64,000 nucleotides of DNA from Sphingobium algorifonticola (GCF_004005485.1 NZ_RZUL01000002.1:744001-808000), one strand, 5' to 3'; shown: positions 33,351 through 42,605, counted from the stretch's first letter. Program-made: numbers and translations. The notes: generated by a model not told the origin, from the sequence alone.

Positions 33351-34204
33351 CGCTGAGCGTCCTTACAATCGTCAAGAACCGGTCATCCCATCTGGCGCAG
33401 CTTGTCGAAGGGCTGCGCCGGTCACACAGGCCGCCTTCGGAACTGGTTATCGTCGATATGGCCAGTACCTCGCCCGTCGATATCGCGCCTGCTCCGTTTC
33501 CGACCCGGATAGTGCGTATCGACCTACCCGGATTGCCGCTCGCCGCGGCGCGGAACGCTGCCGCGCGCGCTGCACATGGCGAAATGCTGTTGTTTCTCGA
33601 CGTCGATTGCATCGCGATGGCCGCTCTGACCGGGGTGATGGCGGACAATCTTGCGTGTCACGACGCTCTGATCTGCGCTGAGGTTTTGTATCTGGGCCCG
33701 AACGATGCCGATGGCCCATGGCAGGAAAGCGATCTGCTTGAGCGAGGCGCGCGGCATCCCGTTCGGGCATTTCCGAGGCATGGCGTTCGAAGGGAAGACA
33801 ATGCCGGGCTATTCTGGTCGCTCGTGTTCGGCATCCGGCGTCGCCGTTTCTTCGATCTCGGCGGCTTTGACGAACAGTTCACGGGCTATGGCGCGGAGGA
33901 TACGGATTTCGGGTTCCGCGCACGCGCACACGACCTGCCCCTTTTATTCATGGGTGAGGCGGGCGCATTTCATCAGTATCATGACAGCTTCGACCCGCCG
34001 CTCCAGCACTTCGATGATATCGTGCGCAATGCTGGGTTGTTCCGAAACCGCTGGCAGTTCTGGCCGATGGATGGGTGGCTGGCAGCTTTCGAGGATATGG
34101 GCTTGATAGTCCGCCACGATACGGCAATCGAGGTGCTGCGTAGTCCCTCGTCGGCCGAACTGGCGCTAACAGGGCTGTCAGGTCGATCCGAGAAACTGTC
34201 CTAG
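33347..34204 (+). CDS. Glycosyltransferase family 2, galactosyltransferase-like
   Basis: A 285-residue GT-A protein with LSVLTIVKNRSSHLAQLVE at the start, LPLAAARNAAARAA, the metal-binding FLDVDCIA (DXD) and LGGFDEQFTGYGAEDTDF. The latter is typical of the GT7/GT2 galactosyltransferase-like C-terminal motif. It starts in an ATGA overlap with the NodS-like gene and is the last of the operon. Its end overlaps the convergent deaminase gene by 4 bases, so no room is left for a terminator. Confidence 0.84.
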   Translation: MTLSVLTIVKNRSSHLAQLVEGLRRSHRPPSELVIVDMASTSPVDIAPAPFPTRIVRIDLPGLPLAAARNAAARAAHGEMLLFLDVDCIAMAALTGVMADNLACHDALICAEVLYLGPNDADGPWQESDLLERGARHPVRAFPRHGVRREDNAGLFWSLVFGIRRRRFFDLGGFDEQFTGYGAEDTDFGFRARAHDLPLLFMGEAGAFHQYHDSFDPPLQHFDDIVRNAGLFRNRWQFWPMDGWLAAFEDMGLIVRHDTAIEVLRSPSSAELALTGLSGRSEKLS

Positions 34205-34695
34205 ATGTTGCCTTGCTCTTCGGAAGGGACATCATCGCCAGGGCGATAGTAAAGCCGGGCACAGTCCTCCGCCAAGCAGTCGCCCTCGATCACCAGATCT
34301 TCACGCCATGCGTCGCGGATGAAATCCATGCTGTCGAGGTGCCGGTCTTCGAAATACATGCTGTGGACGTCATGGCGACCCGCACCGAACACGATGCGCC
34401 CGATCTTGGCCCAGATCGACGCCATGGTGCACATGCCGCACGGCTGCAGCGTCGAATATAGCGTGGCACCGCGAAGATCCATATCGCCATATTCCGGCCC
34501 CGCGGACCGGATCGCCATGACTTCCGCATGTGCCGTCGCGTCTTTCAGTTCCTCGGTCTGGTTGACGCTGGCGGCAAGCCGTCGCCCGTCCAGTACGATG
34601 ATCGCCGCTATTGGCGTATCGGCGGGATCTGTCCCTTTCTGTCTCGCGAGGGCAATGGCCTCCCGCATCCAGGCACAGTCGTCTTCGGTTATCAT
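34201..34695 (-). CDS. Nucleoside deaminase (cytidine/deoxycytidylate deaminase fold, guanine-deaminase-like)
   Basis: A 164-residue zinc deaminase. Zinc ligands are His56 in HAEV, with catalytic Glu58, and Cys86 and Cys89 in PCGMC (usually PCPMC). Length and C-terminus fit small guanine or cytosine-type deaminases rather than tRNA-specific TadA. GAGG lies 6 bases before the ATG. It appears as a single gene, unrelated to the flanking operons. Confidence 0.8.
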   Translation of the reverse strand: MITEDDCAWMREAIALARQKGTDPADTPIAAIIVLDGRRLAASVNQTEELKDATAHAEVMAIRSAGPEYGDMDLRGATLYSTLQPCGMCTMASIWAKIGRIVFGAGRHDVHSMYFEDRHLDSMDFIRDAWREDLVIEGDCLAEDCARLYYRPGDDVPSEEQGNI

Positions 34696-34831
34696 GATCT
34701 GCCTCGGCTGCAGGATTGTCTGCGGGCGACGCCTGCCAGACCCATAAGTTCCCCATCATCCGCGACAGCTGTGCATCTCCCAAGCAGGATGCCATAAATC
34801 ACCGCTTGATTGTCCCCGCAAAGATGTTAAA

Positions 34832-34850
34832 AGTTGTCATACACTTTGTG
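34832..34850 (+). promoter_or_regulatory. Candidate regulon site, promoter of the enolase-family operon
   Basis: AGTTGTCA (34832-34839), followed by TACACTTTGTG, lies about 20 bases before the enolase-family gene. The exact 8-mer recurs in three other promoter regions of the carbohydrate locus (52301, 53249, 55589). Only the first half of the longer dyad seen at 52290 is conserved here. Confidence 0.45.
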
Positions 34851-34858
34851 AGGGCATG

Positions 34859-36073
34859 ATGAAAATCCGGTCGGTAACGCCTTATGTGATGCAGGCCGGC
34901 GCGCCGACGGAAACGAGCTGGTCGGCCAAGGGGATGAGCATGAGCGGCAGTCGCTGCTGGTGCTTTGTTCAGGTCGAGACCGACGACGGTCTTTGCGGCA
35001 TCGGTGAGGGAAGCGGATGGCCGCTGGTCGTCGGTGCAGCTATTGCCGATCTGGGTCAGGTGCTGGTGGGTGAGGATGCCCGGAACATAGACCGCCTGTG
35101 GCACCGGATGTTCGTTGCACAGATGGGGCATGGACGGACGGGCGTGGTAGGCTCCGGCGCTATCGGGGCCATCGATATGGCGTTGTGGGATCTCAACGCC
35201 AAGGCGCTCGGCGTTCCGCTATGGCGCATGCTGGGTGGAAAATTCCGTGACCGCGTGCGCGCATATGTGCACGCCAGTTCGCTCGAAACCGCGCAAATCG
35301 CGGTTGCACAGGGCTTCACCGCCCTGAAGACTGGCAACATTGTCGATTGCGTCGAAAAAGTCGCGATGCTGCGTGGTGCTGTCGGCCCCGCAATCGATAT
35401 CGCCGTCGACTTGCACGGCCCGCCCTGGCTGACCGCTGCGGATGCCATAGCGGCGGCGAAGGCGTTGGAGCCCTATGCGCTGATGTTTCTGGAAGAACCG
35501 GTGCCGCCGGAGGATGTCGATGGGTTGGCGCGTGTGCGGGCGGCTACGCACCTTCCACTGGCCGCAGGGGAGCGTCTTTCGCTGCTGTGGGGCTATCGCG
35601 ATCTGATCGACCGGCAACTCGTCGACATCATACAGCCCGACATGGGGCGTGTCGGCGGCATAACGCAACTTCGCAAGATAGCGGCTTTGGCAGAGGCGCA
35701 TTTCATTCAGGTGGCCCCGCATGCGGGGACATTGGGGCCCGTGGCCGAATATGCCGCGATCCACATGCTGGCCAGCATACCAAACGGGATGATCCATGAG
35801 CGTTTTCTGACGGACTGGCCAGGCCGGGAACAGGCGATCAGCCAGCCGTTGCTGTTGGAGGATGGCCATGTAGTGGTGCCGGATCGTCCAGGCTTGGGCG
35901 TCGAGTTGAACCATGATTTCATCGAGGCCCACCCGCCGCAGCGCAATGTCCAGGCAGGTGGCGGGCATTATCTCGGCTCCTATGCGCCGGGCACCGCAGA
36001 GGAGCGCCTATACGTCCAGCCGCGCCGGGCGCGCGCCGCACAATTTCAGATCGACAAGGGGAACAAGGCGTGA
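34859..36073 (+). CDS. Mandelate racemase/muconate lactonizing enzyme family protein (sugar-acid dehydratase-like)
   Basis: A 404-residue enolase-superfamily enzyme that abstracts the alpha-proton of a carboxylate with a divalent metal. Metal ligands are Asp184 (AVDLHGP), a Glu of LEEP at 212-213 and Glu238 (AAGERL). His288 (VAPHAG) is the likely acid/base, which fits acid-sugar dehydratases. ATG 34859 is chosen over the adjacent ATG 34856 because GAGG is 5 bases before it. Its stop overlaps the RraA-like gene (GTGA). An aldonate or aldarate substrate is likely given the nearby uronate dehydrogenase. Confidence 0.85.
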   Translation: MKIRSVTPYVMQAGAPTETSWSAKGMSMSGSRCWCFVQVETDDGLCGIGEGSGWPLVVGAAIADLGQVLVGEDARNIDRLWHRMFVAQMGHGRTGVVGSGAIGAIDMALWDLNAKALGVPLWRMLGGKFRDRVRAYVHASSLETAQIAVAQGFTALKTGNIVDCVEKVAMLRGAVGPAIDIAVDLHGPPWLTAADAIAAAKALEPYALMFLEEPVPPEDVDGLARVRAATHLPLAAGERLSLLWGYRDLIDRQLVDIIQPDMGRVGGITQLRKIAALAEAHFIQVAPHAGTLGPVAEYAAIHMLASIPNGMIHERFLTDWPGREQAISQPLLLEDGHVVVPDRPGLGVELNHDFIEAHPPQRNVQAGGGHYLGSYAPGTAEERLYVQPRRARAAQFQIDKGNKA

Positions 36074-36807
36074 GGGACGATCCACTATCAGTGCCGGAGG
36101 CGACCATCGAAACGCTGCGAAACGCGGCCACATCGTCGCTTGCGACGCTTCTGCTGAAGCGCGGCCTGCGGAACCAGTATGTTCAGGGTGTCTCGCTGGT
36201 GGGGGACCGCACCAAGCGGATGGCCGGCCCCGCCTTTACCTTGCGCCACATCCCTGCGCGCGAAGATATCGACGTGGTCGAGGCTTTCCGCGATCCCAAG
36301 CATGCGCAGCGTGTGGCGGTGGAAACCGTCCCGCCGGGGCATATCCTGGTGATGGATTGTCGGCAGGATGCAAGCGCGGCATCGGGAGGCTCCATCTTGT
36401 TTACCCGACTGGAAGTCCGCGGCTGTGGCGGTGTAGTGACTGATGCGGGCCTGCGTGATTACGATACGATTGCGACGCTGAACCTGCCCTGCTTCGCCGC
36501 CAAGCCGAGCGCGCCGACCAACTTGTCCCGGCATCATGCGCTCGACATCAACGTGCCGATCGGTTGTGGCGGTGCCCCCGTTTATCCTGGCGACATCATA
36601 GTCGGCGACAGCGACGGCGTCGTCGTCATACCGGCGCATCTCGCGTCAGACATCGCTGCGGAGGTCGGCCCGATGGAGGCGTTCGAGCAGTTTGCGTTGG
36701 CGGAGGTGCGCGCTGGTGCATCTGTAATTGGAACTTATCCCCCCAACCCGGATACCGAGGCGCGCTATGTCGCCTATTGCGCGGGCAGCTACACGCCGGG
36801 CGGCTGA
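36070..36807 (+). CDS. RraA family protein (HMG/CHA aldolase or oxaloacetate decarboxylase-like)
   Basis: A 245-residue RraA-fold protein with GGSILFTRLEVRGCGGVVTD (usually GGLLAARARARGAAGVV) and the C-terminal GDSDGVVVIPAHLA motif. Members are either RNase E regulators or, as here with the longer length and catabolic context, class II pyruvate aldolases for 4-carboxy-4-hydroxy-2-oxo acids, or sugar-acid enzymes. The GTG start overlaps the previous stop. It may cleave the keto-deoxy acid made by the dehydratase upstream. Confidence 0.8.
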   Translation: MRDDPLSVPEATIETLRNAATSSLATLLLKRGLRNQYVQGVSLVGDRTKRMAGPAFTLRHIPAREDIDVVEAFRDPKHAQRVAVETVPPGHILVMDCRQDASAASGGSILFTRLEVRGCGGVVTDAGLRDYDTIATLNLPCFAAKPSAPTNLSRHHALDINVPIGCGGAPVYPGDIIVGDSDGVVVIPAHLASDIAAEVGPMEAFEQFALAEVRAGASVIGTYPPNPDTEARYVAYCAGSYTPGG

Positions 36808-36809
36808 CC

Positions 36810-38321
36810 ATGCCACGGGTGCTGGCGGTGATGGCGATCTGGCCGTTGGCGACGATGGCCCATGCCAGCCCGGTATTGCCGCCCATCTGGTCCGATGGCG
36901 CAGTCGTGCAGGCGGATCGACCTATATTGCTCTGGGGGAAAGCCGCGCCGGGCGAGGCGCTGACGGTAACACTTGGTGAACGACGGGGCAGGGGTGTCGC
37001 CGATAAAGATGGTCGCTGGAAAATTGCCCTGGCACCATTGCCTGCACAAGCGACTGCCATGACACTCACGGTGACGAGTGCCGACGGCGTGCGGGCGGTG
37101 GCCAACGACATCGTGGTTGGCGAAGTATGGCTGGCTGCGGGGCAATCCAATATGGAGTTCCCGATCGAATATGCCGACGAGGGTTATGACGCCTTCATCG
37201 AGATCAACGCGCCGCAGATCCGTTTCTTCGTTGTGGAGAAGCATCAGTCGCTGACACCGCAAGAAGAAGCGCGGGGTGTCTGGGTGAAGCTGACGCCACG
37301 ATCTGCGCCGAAGGTCAGCGCCGTCGGGTTCTTTTTCGCGCGTGAGTTGATGATGCGGACCGGACGGCCGGTTGGCGTAGTCCAGGCAAGCTACGGCGGA
37401 ACCCCGATCGAAGCATGGACGCCCAGAGAGACAATTGAAGCGGGGGATTACGACTCCGATGCCAGATCGGCATGGCAGGATGCGCTTGATCGGGAGATCA
37501 AAGAGCGCCGCGACGCGGCGGCCCTGCTCAAGGCGCGATGGGAGGCCGCACTGCCGGGAATGCGCGGTGAGGAACTGATGGCCTTTTCGCCGGGTGAATG
37601 GCCAGCGCAGACCAGTACCGCGCGTATGGCGACGGTGCTCTACAACGGCATGCTTCATCCCCTATTGCCTTATGCGATGCGCGGCATGCTATGGTATCAA
37701 GGCGAGACGAACCGGCCTGATGGTGCGCGCTATCGCAGCAAACTTGCTGCTTTTCTCAATGCGCTGGACCAGCGATGGGGCGGGCATCGCCCCGTCGGGA
37801 TCGTCCAGACTGCGCCTTATGCCTGGCCGGTTGGGGGCGATCCGCAGGATGTGCCGCTGCAATGGCAAGGGCAGGCGGAGGTAGCCGCCAGCCGCCCCAA
37901 CACCGGGCTGATCCCTACGCTGGATATCGCCGACCGGCGGGATATCCATCCCCGCCGAAAGCGGTTCGTGGGGGAACGTCTGGCCTGGTGGGCGACAAAT
38001 AGGGTGTATGGCCTTGACGCGCCTGCCTATACCGGCCCGATGCTGCGCAGTATATCCAGAGTGGATGTCGGCTATCGCATAACGTTCGATCATGCCAGTG
38101 GCCTGCGCAATCGTGCGGGCGGCGCGGCGGTAGCAATCGAACTCCAGGGCGTGGACGGCATCTGGCAGCCAGCGGAAGCGGCAGTCGATGGCGATGGCCT
38201 GATCGTCGATGATCGGACGGCACCCGGTGCGATCCGATATCAGTGGCGCCGCGATGCCCAGCCGGATCTGGTGAATGCGGCGGGCGTTCCGGCGTGGCCA
38301 TTTCAGTCGAAGCTGCCCTAG
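36810..38321 (+). CDS. Sialate O-acetylesterase-type SGNH hydrolase
   Basis: A 503-residue exported esterase. The signal peptide ends at about AHAS, and a beta domain follows. The SGNH catalytic region then has the nucleophile in AAGQSNMEFP, a Gly/Asn region (QASYGGTPIEAW, MLWYQGETN) and the Asp/His pair in DIADRRDIHPRRK. It removes acetyl esters from sialic acids or acetylated plant polysaccharides. No sialidase is present, so a plant or algal acetylated glycan is more likely. It starts 2 bases after the RraA-like gene and ends against the SMP-30 gene. Confidence 0.85.
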   Translation: MPRVLAVMAIWPLATMAHASPVLPPIWSDGAVVQADRPILLWGKAAPGEALTVTLGERRGRGVADKDGRWKIALAPLPAQATAMTLTVTSADGVRAVANDIVVGEVWLAAGQSNMEFPIEYADEGYDAFIEINAPQIRFFVVEKHQSLTPQEEARGVWVKLTPRSAPKVSAVGFFFARELMMRTGRPVGVVQASYGGTPIEAWTPRETIEAGDYDSDARSAWQDALDREIKERRDAAALLKARWEAALPGMRGEELMAFSPGEWPAQTSTARMATVLYNGMLHPLLPYAMRGMLWYQGETNRPDGARYRSKLAAFLNALDQRWGGHRPVGIVQTAPYAWPVGGDPQDVPLQWQGQAEVAASRPNTGLIPTLDIADRRDIHPRRKRFVGERLAWWATNRVYGLDAPAYTGPMLRSISRVDVGYRITFDHASGLRNRAGGAAVAIELQGVDGIWQPAEAAVDGDGLIVDDRTAPGAIRYQWRRDAQPDLVNAAGVPAWPFQSKLP

Positions 38322-39301
38322 CAGGTTTCATCAGCCGCTGATAACGAGAAGCCCGTTTTTAGCAGCGGCAACTTATGGCCCGCACAAGGCGCCGTCAGGG
38401 CAAAGGTCGCGCCAGCCAGTCCACCTGGATCGGGATTTGTCTGACGCTCTGCCATTGTCGTGACGAACAATGTTGCCAGCCCGGGTCCGCCAAAAGCGGG
38501 GCGTGTGGGGTTGTCGACGGGCAGAATGACCGTTCGCTCGCGCGTGCCGTCAGGCCGGAAGCGGTGCAGGCAGCCGCCGCCGACCGCCGCGCTCCAATAG
38601 CAACCCTCTGCATCGGTCGCTCCGCCATCGGGCCGTCCTGCCAGATCCGTGAAATCCACAAACACATGCGGGGCGCCAATCTGTCCTTCGGCATAAGCCG
38701 CTGTCCAGACGGTCTGCACTGATGTGTGGGAATCGGAGAAGTACAAGATTTTGCCATCGGGAGAAAAGGCCAGGCCGTTGACCGTCCAGAACCCCTCGGC
38801 AAGCCGTGTCCATGATCCGGCTGCCCATCGATAAAGGACGCCCGTGGGTTCTGCTCCCAGTGCGCTTTTCCGCATTGTCCCGATAATCAACGATCCGTCT
38901 GGCGCCACGGTCGCGTCGTTAAAACGATGCGTTTCGGGATGATCGCCAGGCGGCGCGATCTTCCGCCAATTCGCTAACCGAGGGTCACCCAGCAGCATGT
39001 GCGATTCAAGCGCAACCACGATCCCGCTGTCGGCGATGACGACCGCTGCGGCCATCTCCGGCATTTCGAAACGCTCTGCCCCGCCGCCGTCCGTATGACG
39101 CCAAAGCAGTCGGCCCCAAATGTCAACCGTAAACAGGCAATTGTCGCGGATTGACCACGCGGCAGACTCGCCCACGATCGAGCGAACATGGCTGATTGGG
39201 AGGGGGTGGGGGATGACGAATCTCCGACAGAAAACAGGTTGATTACCAAGCAGTAAATGATAGGCTGTATTACAAATATTATCAACTTGGGAGATTGTCA
39301 T
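38318..39301 (-). CDS. SMP-30/gluconolactonase family protein (start uncertain)
   Basis: A six-bladed beta-propeller lactonase. From near 39180 it follows the family: GESAAWSIRDNCLFTVDIWG, THRFNDATVAPDGSLIIGTM, WTVNGLAFSPDGKILYFSDS and GRPDGGATDAEGCYW. It hydrolyses a sugar lactone, such as the product of a uronate or sugar dehydrogenase. The N-terminus is unclear. The only in-frame ATG (39301) shares the sequence CATG with the start of the divergent glycosidase and would run through its promoter. A GTG at 39175 begins exactly at the conserved fold but has no ribosome-binding site. Confidence 0.8.
   Translation of the reverse strand: MTISQVDNICNTAYHLLLGNQPVFCRRFVIPHPLPISHVRSIVGESAAWSIRDNCLFTVDIWGRLLWRHTDGGGAERFEMPEMAAAVVIADSGIVVALESHMLLGDPRLANWRKIAPPGDHPETHRFNDATVAPDGSLIIGTMRKSALGAEPTGVLYRWAAGSWTRLAEGFWTVNGLAFSPDGKILYFSDSHTSVQTVWTAAYAEGQIGAPHVFVDFTDLAGRPDGGATDAEGCYWSAAVGGGCLHRFRPDGTRERTVILPVDNPTRPAFGGPGLATLFVTTMAERQTNPDPGGLAGATFALTAPCAGHKLPLLKTGFSLSAADETC
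39269..39287 (-). promoter_or_regulatory. Candidate regulon site, glycosidase/lactonase promoter
   Basis: On the minus strand the sequence is AGTTGATAATATTTGTAAT. It matches 13 of 19 bases with AGTTGTCAGTATTTGACAA at 52290-52308 and keeps the AGTTG and TATTTG halves. It lies 12-30 bases before the glycosidase start, where a regulator could block or aid transcription. Confidence 0.35.
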
Positions 39302-40787
39302 GAATATCAAAGCGGGCATGCTGTTGGCACTGGCGATGACGATATCCCATGCGGCCGATGCGCAGACAGCCGAGCAAAAGTTGACTCTGATAGGAGAGTT
39401 GGCCCCCAAGGACGCCAAGGATATCGCCGACAGCACATTCTCGATTGGTACGGAGACGATCGACCGGGATTTCAGTCGATATGATGCGTTCAAGGCCTAT
39501 CTGGCGCCGCTGGGTGCCAAGCATGCCAGGCTGCAATCCGGCTGGGCACGGACGGACAAGGGAAGCGGTCGCTATGATTTCAAATGGCTCGATCCGATTG
39601 TTGATGACATGAATGCCAAAGGCGTCCGGCCATGGATCAGCCTTGGTTATGGCAATCCCGCCTATGAAGGCGGCGGGTCCGCCCAGCGCGATACCGATTT
39701 GCCAAAAGGCGTGGGGCGTGCCGCCTGGCTCAACTATGTCCGCGCGATCGTGACGCGCTACCGGGGCAAGGTCGACTATTGGGAGCTTTGGAACGAACCC
39801 GACCTGATCGCCTACAAATTCACGGCCGACGAATTCGCGGCATTTGCCGCCGAAACCGCCAAAGTGGTGCGCGCCGTTCAGCCCGACGCCACGATCAGCA
39901 TCGCAGGCTTTGCGGGTAGCGGGTCACGCAAGGAGGGAGATTTCGTTCGCCAGGCGACGCGCAAATTTGTCGAACTGGGGGGGCGCGGCCTCGCCAATGT
40001 CGTCGGAATACACATCTACAATGCCCGGCCCGAAGGCGCCAACGCCGCCATGGACGCGTTGATCCCAGATGTGCGTGCGATCGACCCCGGGTTGACCTTG
40101 CGCCAGGGAGAGAGCGGTGCGCCATCCATAAACGCGCCGTTTTTTGCGCTGTCGAACATGTGGTGGACGGAGGAGGCGCAGGCCAAATGGGTATTGCGTC
40201 GAATGCTGAACGACGTTTCGCGCGGCATGTGGACATCGGTGTTCACGATCACCGACCTGCATTACTCCACGCAGGCCGAGCAGCAGGCAGGGTTCAACAG
40301 TTCAGCGGCGCGGAAGGCCTCCGCAATGGCATTCAATACGAAAGGCTTGCTTGAGACACGGCGTTATGACGGTACAGGCAAGAATGACGACAAGACAGTG
40401 GTGCGCCCCAAACAAGGCTATCGTGCGATGCAGGCGGTGACCTCTATCTTCGATGCGCGCCTGAAGCCTGCGACGGATGCAGTGTGCGCCGCATCGAACC
40501 CGGCGATTACCGTGGCACCCTTCCGCCGCGATGACGGTCAGGTGGCGATCGCCGCATGGCGCAGCACCGATCGGCCCGGAGAAAAGCCGTTGCACGAGGA
40601 TGTCGATGTGCGCTGCACCGGCATCACTTTTACCGGGGAACCGGTCTATGCCGATCTGCTGACCAATATGGTATATCGGACAAAAGACATGGTCGGTGCG
40701 GACTCAGGTGCGCTGACGATAAAGGGGCTGCCCGTCTATGATGCGCCAGTACTGATAAGCGACACGGCATTGATCGATATGTGGTGA
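39300..40787 (+). CDS. Clan GH-A glycoside hydrolase (GH39-like)
   Basis: A 495-residue exported glycosidase with a signal peptide (LLALAMTISHAADAQT). The TIM barrel has the acid/base Glu in YWELWNEPD and the nucleophile Glu in LRQGESGAPS, the clan-A pattern. HARLQSGWAR and the length resemble GH39-type beta-xylosidases and iduronidases, but the exact family cannot be fixed by eye. It probably attacks an oligosaccharide in the periplasm. Its 3' end faces the D-lactate dehydrogenase gene. Confidence 0.75.
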   Translation: MNIKAGMLLALAMTISHAADAQTAEQKLTLIGELAPKDAKDIADSTFSIGTETIDRDFSRYDAFKAYLAPLGAKHARLQSGWARTDKGSGRYDFKWLDPIVDDMNAKGVRPWISLGYGNPAYEGGGSAQRDTDLPKGVGRAAWLNYVRAIVTRYRGKVDYWELWNEPDLIAYKFTADEFAAFAAETAKVVRAVQPDATISIAGFAGSGSRKEGDFVRQATRKFVELGGRGLANVVGIHIYNARPEGANAAMDALIPDVRAIDPGLTLRQGESGAPSINAPFFALSNMWWTEEAQAKWVLRRMLNDVSRGMWTSVFTITDLHYSTQAEQQAGFNSSAARKASAMAFNTKGLLETRRYDGTGKNDDKTVVRPKQGYRAMQAVTSIFDARLKPATDAVCAASNPAITVAPFRRDDGQVAIAAWRSTDRPGEKPLHEDVDVRCTGITFTGEPVYADLLTNMVYRTKDMVGADSGALTIKGLPVYDAPVLISDTALIDMW

Positions 40788-40815
40788 CGGGGGCAAAGCG
40801 GCACGGTGCGGAAAT

Positions 40816-40845
40816 GCAAGGGGCGCGTCTCGGCGCTTTCCTTGC
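40816..40845. terminator. Possible bidirectional hairpin between glycosidase and dld
   Basis: GCAAGG (40816-40821) pairs with CCTTGC (40840-40845), with an inner GCGC/GCGC pairing around CGTCTCG. It lies in the 70-base gap between the convergent glycosidase and dld genes. No T tract follows on the plus strand. Confidence 0.4.
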
Positions 40846-40859
40846 CCGCACATATGGCG

Positions 40860-42605
40860 TTACGGCTCCCCCGCTTCGGCAGACGCGTAAAATGGCCGCT
40901 TCGATGCCTGACCGATACCTGGATTGAGCCGATTGCCAGGATCGAGACTGCGGTAGAAATCCGCCAGCGCCGGTTTGGCGGGATAGAGATGTCCGACATT
41001 ATGTTCGGCGGGATATTCCGCACCGCGCGCGTCAAGCTGTTTCCACATGGCATGTTCGACAGCGACGGGATCATATTCCTTGCCGATCAGATAATCCTGA
41101 TGAAAGACGTGGCAGAAGAAATGCCCGTAATAAAGGCGGTCAATGATCGTCTTTTCGATTTCCGGCGGCAGGGTTTCGAACCAGTTGCGATCGTCACGGC
41201 GCAGCGCGATGTCGAGGGCAACGATGTCCGCCACCGTATCGCTGTGTACGGCGCGATATCGAATGGCGGCGCCCGCTGCCACGAAGCGATGGAGAAACGC
41301 CGCCTCGGCTTCGGCCGCATCGCATGCGAACCAGTCACCCGTTGCCGTCGGAAAGATGCTTTCGAGCAACCGCCGTGCCTCATCGACGGTCGTGCCGGCA
41401 CAGCGAATCATCAAATGATGGGCATAGGCGTCGCGCCATTGGCGCAGCCTTTTTGGCAGGTGGTCAGGGAGCCACCGCCCGATTCCCTGAAGCAGCCTTT
41501 CCTCGAAACCGGGTGACAGGCCCAATCGCTCGCCGAAGCGTGCCAGCCGGTCTTTGGCCCGGAACAACGCAGGCAAACGCTTGGTACCGAGCATGCGGAT
41601 GGCCAAAAAACTGTCCTTGCCATAGCGATCGGCGATATCGAACGCGCCCCGGTGCATATACTCCGCCGAGACCGGCAAGTCTGTCAGTTCGGTCAGCATG
41701 ACCCGGCGCAGTTCGGTCAGCTCCGCTGGCGCATTGGTCCCGACATAGAAGACGCGGCTGTCCTGCGCTTTGGGAAAGGTGTCGAGCCGGACTGCAAACA
41801 CGACGACCTTGCCTGCGCAGCCTGAGGCTTCATGCAGTCGGCGGGGGTCGGCATTGTAGCGCGCAGGCGAAGGCGCATCGACGTCGCGCACCCAGCGGGC
41901 GTAATGGGGGTCGGAAGCGGCGCGGCCCGGCTCCGGCAGGCAATCGTCCGAAAAGGCGCCGCGTTCGAGCCTTTCGAGTATCTCTTCCGGCGTATCGCCC
42001 AGATCGATGCCCAGATGATTGACCAGCCGAACGGTCCCGTCTGCATCTATGCGTGCGTAAAGCGCATATTGCGTGAAGGCAGGGCCACGCTGGATCAACG
42101 ACCCGCCTGAATTGTTGCACACGCCGCCCACGATGGATGCGCCGATACAGGATGATCCAATGACCGAATGCGGATCGCGGCCAAGCGGTGCGAGTTTGGC
42201 TTCAAGCCGATAGAGTGTTGCACCCGCGTGGCATACGACCTGCGCGCCGCCGCCCAGCAGATGGATCATATCCAGTTTCAAGGTGCTGATTACGACGACC
42301 GGGCGACCATAATCTTCGCCATGCGGTGTCGATCCGCCAGTCAACCCGGTATTGGCGGCTTGGACGATCATGGCGACATCATGCCGCACACAGGCGTTGA
42401 CGACGCGCCACAACTCCACAAGGCGCGATGGAATGGCGACGGCCAAGGCAGGCCCTTCGCCAAAGCGATATCCCTTCACATAAGGCCGCATCGCTTGAGG
42501 CTTTGTCACCAGCCCCGCGCCAGACAGGATATCGGACAATTCGCGAATCAGTTCACGCCGATCCGAGTTAGTATCCAGACCATGTGCGGCGGACCTGTGC
42601 GGCAT
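40860..42605 (-). CDS. dld: Quinone-dependent D-lactate dehydrogenase
   Basis: A 581-residue peripheral membrane flavoprotein that oxidises D-lactate to pyruvate and passes electrons to quinone. The FAD-binding domain has AANTGLTGGSTPHG and GSSCIGASIVGGVCNNSGG. The C-terminus carries the strongly conserved AEHNVGHLYPAKP and FYRSLDPGNRLNPGIG of Dld. ATG 42605 is chosen because AGGA lies 8 bases upstream. It is the last gene of the long leftward operon, after a 122-base gap. D-lactate may be an end product of the sugar pathway, or the enzyme may act on another 2-hydroxy acid. Confidence 0.9.
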   Translation of the reverse strand: MPHRSAAHGLDTNSDRRELIRELSDILSGAGLVTKPQAMRPYVKGYRFGEGPALAVAIPSRLVELWRVVNACVRHDVAMIVQAANTGLTGGSTPHGEDYGRPVVVISTLKLDMIHLLGGGAQVVCHAGATLYRLEAKLAPLGRDPHSVIGSSCIGASIVGGVCNNSGGSLIQRGPAFTQYALYARIDADGTVRLVNHLGIDLGDTPEEILERLERGAFSDDCLPEPGRAASDPHYARWVRDVDAPSPARYNADPRRLHEASGCAGKVVVFAVRLDTFPKAQDSRVFYVGTNAPAELTELRRVMLTELTDLPVSAEYMHRGAFDIADRYGKDSFLAIRMLGTKRLPALFRAKDRLARFGERLGLSPGFEERLLQGIGRWLPDHLPKRLRQWRDAYAHHLMIRCAGTTVDEARRLLESIFPTATGDWFACDAAEAEAAFLHRFVAAGAAIRYRAVHSDTVADIVALDIALRRDDRNWFETLPPEIEKTIIDRLYYGHFFCHVFHQDYLIGKEYDPVAVEHAMWKQLDARGAEYPAEHNVGHLYPAKPALADFYRSLDPGNRLNPGIGQASKRPFYASAEAGEP

